The notes under the pieces were generated by a model, which searched no databases, was not told where the DNA came from, and was given only the letters and a program-made list of their open reading frames with translations. DNA of 64,000 nt from Trichoplax sp. H2 (taxonomy: Eukaryota; Placozoa; Uniplacotomia; Trichoplacea), in NCBI GenBank assembly GCA_003344405.1, contig NOWV01000045.1, positions 372,001-436,000 on the forward strand, read 5' to 3'. The position numbers and the translations under genes are program-made. Positions 52,701-64,000 of this stretch are shown piece by piece; the stretch's first letter is position 1; each line of letters begins with the position of its first letter.

Positions 52701-53549
52701 TGATCAGTGCAAGTTTGTAATTAGTTTAGTTTTACATAGTTTTTACTTTCATGAATAGTGAAAGGTCAATTAATTACTCATAGTCTACGCGTATATTAGC
52801 AATTTTTGTCAAGCGTTTAATTTTATATTTTTAATTTCGATGCGTATGATAACGATAGGTACCATATATATCCTTTTATATCGTCAGTCATCTGCTGAAG
52901 ATATTATTAAGGCTTGCTTTCATGCTGAACTGCTACGGTGGTGTTACGACAACAATGGCTATGGAGCTTCTATGGTTAGTTAGTGCTTAGCAATATAAGA
53001 GTAGCTATAATACGTATGCTACGTCCGCTAATCGCAATAGTATAGCCACTTGCTGAATGCTGGCTTATGCTATTTTGTTGACGTTTCAAGAAGATACACG
53101 TAGTTCTTCATCAGACATCCCAAACGATTATATTAGAATAGCCAAGTTATTAAAATTCTTATAATCATACTAACTATAAAGTTTTTTAACTATTTAGACT
53201 ATTGGTTTTGAGGAAATGACGGATTTGTCGAAGACCTTAAGAGAAGGTACTAGTAATTATACTTTTGATCAATTCCGGCTGCTTTTAGGTACTAGTTCTT
53301 ACTTAGATTAGGTGATTGTTAAAGTTGTATAATGATAGCAATTTTGCTCGCTTGATGTGTATAGAGATACAGGTTCTGAACTGTTCAGGCAAGGCAGAAG
53401 GAAAACTCATTCATTCTGTTGCACAGTCTTACTCTATTGCCGATACTTTGTTCCCAAGTTTTGTAAATTTCCTTCGGAGCTCAGGATGGGTGACTAACTA
53501 TAACATGCTGGGAGCAGATGAATGGAGAATTACTTGCGATCTCGAATGA
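49720..53549 (+). CDS. RUSF1: RUS (DUF647) family protein, RUSF1 orthologue, 13 exons, 452 aa
   Basis: This family is named after plant ROOT UV-B SENSITIVE proteins. The animal member (human RUSF1/C16orf58) has no settled function. Exons: 49720-49869, 50274-50351, 50892-51006, 51171-51216, 51335-51367, 51485-51590, 51665-51766, 51997-52067, 52225-52473, 52560-52642, 52859-52974, 53198-53246, 53389-53549 (1359 nt, all phases agree). The conserved core is clear: VFLPQGYPESVSGDYLTYQL, QAILKGVGVGDEKATVAAA, DGTGMIGRILFAWLRG, KKWRLFADFLNDGA, VGVAGGATRAALTMHQARR, NNMADVSAKDGSQETLVNL and HLYANYKAV. The C-terminal RUS part ends TLFPSFVNFL...ADEWRITCDLE. Several hydrophobic segments in the core fit a membrane association. 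The frame opens four codons upstream at TTG, so the ATG at 49720 is the start. The intron 51368-51484 needs a GC donor. Length is close to the human protein (about 468 aa). Confidence 0.95.
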
Positions 53550-54955
53550 TCAATTGTAGTGATAACACAATTTGTAAATGATGGCTTTTGGTTTATTAAA
53601 TGAAAAGTGCGGTATTATACAGTACATTGCATCGTCATGGTTTATAATAAAAACGGATTTGATTCCTGTTAAAAAGACGACATAACTTAAAATCAATGGT
53701 TACCAGGTAACCGTACTATAGTATTGAGTGCTCGGTTGGTAAAAGTAAGACGTCTTAATAGGTAGCTGGCAGCAAGTAATGGATTTCCTCAGCACTGCAA
53801 ATACTGAAACCATTCTGTTTATCATACGTACACGCTAATGCTTTGCCATCGATAAAATTCAGCAACAAACTACAGTATATCCATGCATCGTGATGAGCCA
53901 TAAGCATATAACACTACAGTGCAGTTTTGCAAGGAAAGTATTCTACACTCTACTGTTGTTCTTTATTCCCTTCTTCCTTCTACTATTGCAGTCTATTCGA
54001 CAATAGTTAATGTAACGGTGGTGGGTAAATGTTTTTCCTGATAATACTGCTTCTTACAAATTGACGAATGTGAGCGACATGGTATAGGTCAGCTACAGCG
54101 TCGTTGTATACGAAAGCAGAAAATTTATTGATGATACCATGCTGTGTTAACGTACTGTTTAGTATCTCAGACTTTTTTAACGTATTTGTACGGTGAAATC
54201 CTGTATTTTCCCAACAGCTATTTTTGATGGATTGTCGACACAATGCCAACAAATGGTAATAAATATTCTAAAAAAAAGTGAATCTAACAGCATTCTATCA
54301 ATCGTACTGCCTTTTTATCTAGTGTGTACAGTTACTACAATAAGTGCTGCATATGGTATAGATGAGATACAGACAGAAAAACAAACCAAGCACAAGAAAA
54401 CTAACTTGTATTAATAGCTATCAAAGATAACTTTGTAAAATTGTCTTCTATTTTAGGACTAAACAACAGTGTTTAGCTAAGATACATATTAACCTATAAG
54501 GGAACTAAAAAGTATGCTAAATAATGTTAACCTATCATACTACCAACATGTTACTATCCAAAGTAAAGCGCTCACACACAGTGATTGCTTTAAATGTCCT
54601 TTTTAGCACGTTAAGAGCTTAAGGCATTTGGTAGCTACAAAGTTCACACACAGTGGACAAGGTAGTGCTAATATATATCCTAATGTTATCGCTATTACGT
54701 TAGAAGAAATGTCGATAATAGCGACAGTATGACATAGTATCATGGCCGTGGAAACATTAATAGTAATCGTAATTTACAAGAAAAAATTTCCCTTTACCGT
54801 TACTGTCTAGATGCAACACAAAAGCATGATAGCATGAGTGAAAGATAATTTAATCATGTCGAAACACCGGTACATTTATAGCATCTAAAAGTAGTACTAT
54901 TAATTCTTAACATTCAAATTACATAAAACACGTACGTTATAGTAAACTACCGCAT
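53550..54955. other. Convergent intergenic region between RUSF1 and calmodulin
   Basis: It holds the 3' flanks of both genes. A minus-strand frame (54252-54007, 81 codons) contains IINKFSAFVYNDAVADLYHV, which does not look like simple translated repeat, but no splice partners or known domain support it. Scattered CTGTAC motifs occur (about 53620-53720, 53870-53960). Confidence 0.45.
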
Positions 54956-58196
<3,241 letters not shown>

Positions 58197-58480
58197 GTTG
58201 CTTCTTTCGGTACAAAAAAGCCGTTCTTTTCTAAATGTATCGTCGTGATCTCGAATATGCCTGTCTTAAAAATGTCGTGTTGCTACAGTAAATTGGCCTA
58301 CGGTGTTACGGGCGACTACTCGTTCTTTGATTGGCTGGCGTTAAGGAGGAAGACCATTGTGAGCATGTGCTAATTGACGTCATCAGCCCCAAACAACGCC
58401 GATTGGTAATCGGCGGGTCTTTAGTACACAGTTCACAGTCCACGATGCAATAAGGTGTTAGCACTTAGCAGTCATCATTT

Positions 58481-59180
58481 ACTGTACAGTACAGTACTGT
58501 ATTGTACAGTACAGTACTGTACAAGTGTACTGTACAGTGTAGTCTGACACTCTGATTCTGAGCATCGCTAGTACAGTCCTGAGGACTGTACTTCTACAGT
58601 ACTGTACTCTACTGCACTACAGTACAGTACAGTACAAGAAAGAGGAATTTTTCAGCAAAAAGTCGTTGGTACAGCTTGTACTGTACTGTACTGTACAGTA
58701 CGTACTGAATGGTACAGACGTACAGTACTGTACTGTACTGTACTGTACAGTGACAAATGTACTGTACAGTGTAGTCTGACACTCTGATTCTGAGCATCGC
58801 TAGTACAGTCCTGAGGACTGTACTTCTACAGTACTGTACTCTACTGTACTGTACTGCACTACAGTACTGTACAGTACAAGAAAGAGGAATTTTTCAGCAA
58901 AATGTCGTTGGTACAGCTTGTACTGTACAGTGCGTACTGAATGGTACAGACGTACAGTACAATACTGTACTGTACTGTACAGTGACAAATGTACTGTACA
59001 GTACAGTGTAGTCTGACACTCTGATTCTGAGCATCGCTAGTACAGTCCTTAGGACTGTACAGTACTTCTACAGTACTGTACTGTACTGCACTATAAGAAA
59101 GAGGAATTTTTCAGCAAAAAGTCGTTGGTACAGCTTGTACTGTACTGTACGTACTGAATGGTACAGACGTACAGTGTGAC
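58481..59180. repeat. Satellite: three ~235-bp tandem units with nested palindromes
   Basis: The landmark AGTCTGACACTCTGATTCTG occurs at 58541, 58773 and 59010, giving periods of 232 and 237. Each unit then has a near-perfect 21-base palindrome (arms GTACAGTCCT and AGGACTGTAC around one base) at 58571, 58803 and 59040. Next come a CTGTAC run of variable length, the constant block AGAAAGAGGAATTTTTCAGC, and GGTACAGCTTGTACTGTAC. Copies differ mainly in the length of the CTGTAC runs. Minus-strand frames of 62 codons are by-products. Confidence 0.95.
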
Positions 59181-60288
59181 AGATGACTTTAAGTTTAAAT
59201 TTCAATTTAATTTTCATTTTTACTTACAGTTACAGACTTACAGTATTCACGTTTTTTATATTCATGAGTAACTTTTGCCAGTGAACTACAGTACAAAAGG
59301 CTAAAGGCAGTACTAGGAAATGCATGTCATACTGTAGTACTGTACAATGTGTACATAGCAGAAGGAAGGATGCTTGCCAGAAAGCATCCACGAAGTTTTT
59401 GAAAGAGCACTTACTGTACTGTACACTCTTACTTCTGTATAGTACTGACTTAGTCTTCAATACTGTATGTACGGTACACTCTACAGTATAGTACTACGGA
59501 GTCCGATTTGAACATGGAATCCGCCTACTGTACTGTACTGTATGCTGTCTACTTGTATAGTATATTGTACTGTACTGTATAGTTAATTGACTTTTTCAAG
59601 ATGCATTGATACCATAGACATGGTAGTTACAGTACAGCTTAATTTTACAGTCAAGTTTACATCAAGTTGATCCTTCTGCGTTCCGCGTAAATGAGACATT
59701 TACTGTATGCATTTATCGTATCATTTTTTGCTATCCTCATCGAGGCGCACCAGTGAAAAGAAATTGTTAGACCCATCCGTATTTGGCTACCGAGTGACAC
59801 CAACAATAATTTAGATAGATTTACAATGAATTCATTCGAATGGAGCATTAACAGTAAACAACTCAGTTACTACTATTTAGCCTGTAGACACTGAATTGGC
59901 TGTACTATGTTCAGTGAGACGCGGGACTCGTAGAGAAGAAAAAACGAATCCCCGAAAATCCCATGTCTATCACGTTGCTAAGCCGACGGTACGATTGGAT
60001 GGCTTAGAAAATAATTACAATCACGTAATCCTGCATAGGCATGTGAATGAATAATAATACAGTAATAATTTATTGTAATTACAGTGTCATCATCACGGTT
60101 AATGATAAAAACGGCAAGCACAGTAAAATTGACGCCATGTCGCTAGCCAAGAACCACAGATCATATACAGTATAGCACGCTGGGAAGCGGGGGGGAATGA
60201 TCGCGACTACCAACTTTAGAAACCATGCTGTTTAAACTGGACTAAATGCATTAATTAATTATTAATTAATTATTTTGCAATCCATTAC

Positions 60289-60338
60289 GTACAGTACAGA
60301 ACAGTACAGTACAGTACTGTACACTGTACAGTACAGTG
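60289..60338. repeat. CTGTAC palindrome cluster upstream of BROX
   Basis: About 50 bases made almost wholly of overlapping ACAGTAC / GTACTGT units, able to pair with themselves. It lies about 200 bases before the BROX start codon. Confidence 0.85.
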
Positions 60339-60543
60339 CTAACTTCCCCTAACAGTAACAAAGATACCGAAAATAAATGGTAGTCATTGCCCATGCTCAG
60401 CAAAGAGGAAAACAATGAATCATCGAAAATAAATCATTACGTAATTAACAACATTTACCGTGTGTACTAGACACTGTATGCTACAGTATACTGTAGTGAT
60501 CAAGGACTGTACATTGTACACTTACTCAAGATTGAATGTTGAC

Positions 60544-63500
60544 ATGGCGGACCAGTGGTTCCACCGAAATCCCTTGAAGGCCACTTCTACTTTGAAATTC
60601 GATAACGCAAAGAGAGTTTGCAAGAATAATGATGCTTTTAAGCTATTTGAGTAAGATTATAGTTCGCTTTTTCATGTTAGATGCTTGTTGAGAGTGGATT
60701 GACGTGATGATCATTTCTAAATGAGCTCTGCTTTACAGTACAGATTGCTATTTGTCACCTAATGGACTTGTTCAACAGTAGTGTAGGCAAAGTGAGGAAA
60801 TGGCTGTTCCATGTTAGTGAATGGCATCGATTTCGCCTTGCAGTAGATATTCAGATAACTTGAACAACTAATGCAGAATCCAGTAACAGTATAATGAAAT
60901 AGTTTGAACTGCTGTTGACGCTGTAATGCGAGTTTATACAAGGGGTAGGCAATTGTAGGCATGTCTTTAGTCAGATTGTATCGCTGTTTCTTCTCAAATG
61001 TGTGATGATCTATTTTTCATGAATGAAAATACCCTTCTACGCGGTAAAATGACTCAATCAAATGATTGAACATTGGTAATACTTTAGTGAGTAGAAAAAG
61101 ATTTGCAATTACATCAGTGATACTTCAGTCAACAGTGTAGGATTATATATATTTCTACAATTGTATTATGCAATAAGATATTGTGACAGCGATAATGAGC
61201 AGTGATACAACGAAATTTTAAGAATGCCTTGTACAGTATTAGGCTAATATTGACTAGTGGGTTATGTCCTATCAATCTCCTACAGTATGTAGACGATATG
61301 CCATATTTTACATGTTTATAGTTGTTTTAATCAACCTTACTTGTAATGTAGACTAATAAAAATAGATAGATATTATTAGTAGCCTATGCGTGTGCTTTGA
61401 TGTTGGATGTTATACAATGGTTTATTACATCCTTCCGTATTGACACAATCGGTGGATCGTAATTCGTAGATAACTTTCAAATACTATAAGTACGGTATAT
61501 TTTCAATATCTTTTTCTCCTGTCACATAGTACAGCAATTTAGCTTATATCAGTACAGTCATTATAAAAGTGCTATGATGCAATTAAATCAAATTTACCCA
61601 CTTTCTATGCTAGTGAGGATAATAAACTATTAAGGGTTTTAACTACGATCTGCAATGTGTACTATGGATTACAAATTAAATGGTAAAATAAAATAATGCT
61701 AACGAGTAGAATAGAAACATTTATAATAGTGTTAGTAGCATGGGAGTCAATGTTATTACAATGGGGTATCTTAAGAAACGATTCAAAGTTATACTTCTGT
61801 AATGCACTCTAATTAAGTCTTACTTTGCAATGTTTTTTCACACTTGGTAGAAAAACCAACGAAGAAAGAAAAAATCTACTCAATATCCTCAAAAATCCAC
61901 AAAATGATATGAAACTTATCGAAACATCCTGGCAAAAATATTTTGCACTATATCTAGGCTTTGTTTTCAATGCCCACAAACCTGGACAAGACAGTCCTTT
62001 GCGAAATTTAGTACCAGTCCATTGGACTCAATCGTTGACTGGTAGAATAACAGTGTGAGTAGTATGTAGCTGTTATTCACCGTAATCTATACACATAACA
62101 AAATTGAATACGGCACCCATATTTTACGAATTTGACAAATTTTTCTTTCCAAATATACCGTAGTACAATCTGTCCTATACAGTCATAATTACTTATCTAT
62201 TTATAATTCTGGAAATGCAAACAAATTCTGCTGTGTTAACTGACACAGCATTGCTATAACGTAGATTTCCTTCTAAAATGGTTATTCTAAAGTTCTAAAA
62301 TGATTAAATATTTCATACGCATTTTTAGTTAAGCGTTTTCTTTATTCTCGATGTTACAGTAATACCTCTGACGGAATCTTTGAGCTAGCATCAATGCTAA
62401 TCAATGTAGCTATTTGGCACATGAAACGCGCTTCATGTTTAGCGGAATCAGGGAGGTAAGCCTGCATTAGGAAGTAATGCAACTTACTGTACAGTAATAA
62501 GATGATGATGTTGGATCGAAAAATTTTTTACTGTACGTTATTGCTATTATGAATAGTTTAATTCATCAGTTGATAATGCATACTTTAGTAATCAGAATCT
62601 TAAATATATTATAGATCCTTTTACACTGAATACAGTATTTATGATGTATCATAAAGGAGATTACTGATTAATTATACTTTGTTAAATAACTAGCCTAACT
62701 ATGGATGATGCCAAAGACATTCATAAATCACTTCGTATAGCTGCTGGATTATTTCAGTTTATAAAGGTGATACAGAAATGATTTTGTATCGGTGTAAATA
62801 TAACTGGCCTGATCTTAACTGCATATAACGTTCTAATTTATCCCCGCTAACAATAGGAAAACTATGCAGCTTCTTTAACTTCGATCACTGGATCTTGTAA
62901 AGATACCGAACAGCAAATATTAGAAGCATATTATACGCAGTGTATTTCAGAAGCTGAAGAAGGTGGGTATTATTCCGAGATACTATAACGCGAAATTAAT
63001 TGCCCATTGTGGCTAACTATATGCTATATTTCCATACCGACAGCAGCTTCAATCTTGTAGATTAGCGTAATTTTTAATTAATATTCAATGGTTGTAATTA
63101 CATCAACTACACCAAAAGAACTGTCTTATATTTTATCTAGTTACCGTTGCTAGAGCTATAGAACTAAAGCACCAGGCGTCTGTCGTTGGTGGCTTATCTT
63201 ATGAAACTTCCAAGCACTTTCAAGCTGCTGGTAACACAACCAATCTAAACTTCAGATAAATCGTGTATCATTACCGTTTCTAAAATATTTCATAATACAC
63301 GTTATTATCATCTAAGAAGTAATATTGTAATAAAATGACTATGATTAGTTATACTAATTTATATTTGTTGACTTTAGCAACTTTATTATCATCTGTAAAT
63401 GTAAATTATGCGGGCAAATGGAAGAAATACTTAGTTTTGAAATCCGTTTTTTATAAAGCATGCGTAAGTGCCCGTAGTCTATGATTGTAGTTAGAATTAT

Positions 63501-63896
63501 TATTTAAAGTCCTAGATAGACTTACAATTTGATGATTTCTTAGGCCTACGGGTGTTATTCAGAAGTTTTATTACAAAAAGATAAATGCGGTGAAGCAGTC
63601 AAGTTTGGACAAGAGGCTTTGCAGTGTATGTCAGCAAAGATAGTTGTATAGTTAGTAACGGAAACGTTAACTTAGATTTGATAGCATCCTGTACTAGGTT
63701 ACTGGTTTAAATTCTTGGCTAATGACTAGTATATCCTATTTCTAGTATATAACAGTATTGAAAGTGCCTGCAGAGAGTATCTGCGTTTTAAAGGCGAAGG
63801 TAAAGCTGCCAGAGTTATTGATCACCAATTTTTTAGAAAAGTTGGAACAATGATCAAGCGTAATCTGGATAAAGCTAACAGAGAAAATGGCTTTAT
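60544..63896 (+). CDS. BROX: BROX (BRO1-domain protein), 5' nine exons, cut by the window end
   Basis: BROX is a BRO1-domain protein related to ALIX. The BRO1 domain is a boomerang-shaped helical fold that binds the ESCRT-III protein CHMP4. Exons: 60544-60650, 61851-62054, 62360-62455, 62694-62766, 62857-62962, 63141-63230, 63378-63463, 63544-63625 and 63746-63896, phases agreeing throughout (995 nt so far). Diagnostic segments: the N-terminal MADQWFHRNPLKATSTLKF (human BROX has WFHRNPLKAT), AKDIHKSLRIAAGLF, VARAIELKHQASVVGGLSYE, KWKKYLVLKSVFYKAC, CGEAVKFGQEAL and RKVGTMIKRNLDKANRENGF. The last exon ends with a GTAAAT donor at 63897, so the C-terminal part, including the CaaX lipidation box expected for BROX, lies outside the window. 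Confidence 0.95.
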
Positions 63897-64000
63897 GTAA
63901 ATTTTTAAAATTAAATTTTTCACTTTTGGTAGTTTATCCATTACACTCAAGTATTGCATTCTTTACTGAAAATTGTAGATATCATCATAGAGTGCCTGCA

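Larger units (their letters stand above)
58197..60543. promoter_or_regulatory. Divergent calmodulin-BROX intergenic region
   Basis: Calmodulin runs left and BROX runs right from this 2.3-kb interval, so it must carry both promoters. Its middle is occupied by the 235-bp satellite (58481-59180) and more CTGTAC palindromes (59500-59585, 60289-60338). The most GC-rich, repeat-free sequence (about 58300-58450) is the likeliest calmodulin promoter. No specific factor site can be assigned. Confidence 0.45.

Noticed and set aside
54007-54252. 81-codon minus-strand frame with a protein-like stretch (FSAFVYNDAVADLYHV)
   Set aside because: No acceptor-donor chain or domain. It lies between two convergent 3' ends. 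Kept only as a remark.
58609-58988. Two adjacent 62-codon minus-strand frames with similar Tyr/Val/Gln-rich products
   Set aside because: They are translations of the tandem CTGTAC satellite. The similarity follows from the 235-bp period, and composition is that of the repeat.

Overview
The window is nuclear DNA of an animal. Genes are split by many short GT-AG introns, the sequence is strongly AT-rich, and the recognisable proteins (class I myosin, calmodulin, an SLC43-type transporter, a RUS/DUF647 protein, BROX) are typical animal proteins. Compact introns with bilaterian-like exon content suggest an early-branching animal such as a placozoan. That last step is inference and was not checked by any search. 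Most of the real genes are spliced and therefore almost invisible as long ORFs. They were rebuilt here by reading exons, splice sites and phases by eye. In every complete model the summed exon lengths are a multiple of three.

Layout. 1.9-14.3 kb, minus strand: a complete 37-exon myosin-I gene (1004 aa, Myo1c/1h-like: motor, IQ neck, TH1 tail). 16.3-19.9 kb: a patchwork of duplications. It holds a broken copy of three myosin exons, a 105-bp tandem repeat, an intact intronless GIY-YIG nuclease ORF and a 556-bp tandem duplication, bracketed by a diverged direct repeat. 19.9-26.5 kb: no gene that I can support. 26.6-34.5 kb, plus strand: a 10-exon SLC43-like MFS transporter of 1296 aa, whose central cytosolic loop is about 825 residues long and carries a three-fold repeated motif. 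38.3-40.3 kb, plus: a three-exon gene for an unrecognised 255-aa protein. 45.4-46.6 kb, minus: the 3' end of an unrecognised multi-exon gene. 49.7-53.5 kb, plus: a complete 13-exon RUSF1-like gene. 55.0-58.2 kb, minus: calmodulin. 60.5 kb to the window edge, plus: the 5' part of BROX.

From about 48 kb to 61 kb the non-coding DNA changes character. It fills with short palindromes built on TACTGTACAGTA, contains an 80-bp-arm foldback element (48.77-49.03 kb), and has a three-unit satellite of about 235 bp between the divergent calmodulin and BROX genes. The genes are not an operon and share no obvious pathway. Calmodulin and myosin-I are known partners (calmodulin is the usual light chain on myosin-I IQ motifs), but their presence here within about 45 kb may be chance.

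The strongest candidates for something new are the repeat-bearing giant loop of the SLC43-like transporter, the intact bacterial/viral-style GIY-YIG ORF inside a duplication mosaic, and the foldback/palindrome repeat system restricted to the right-hand quarter of the window.
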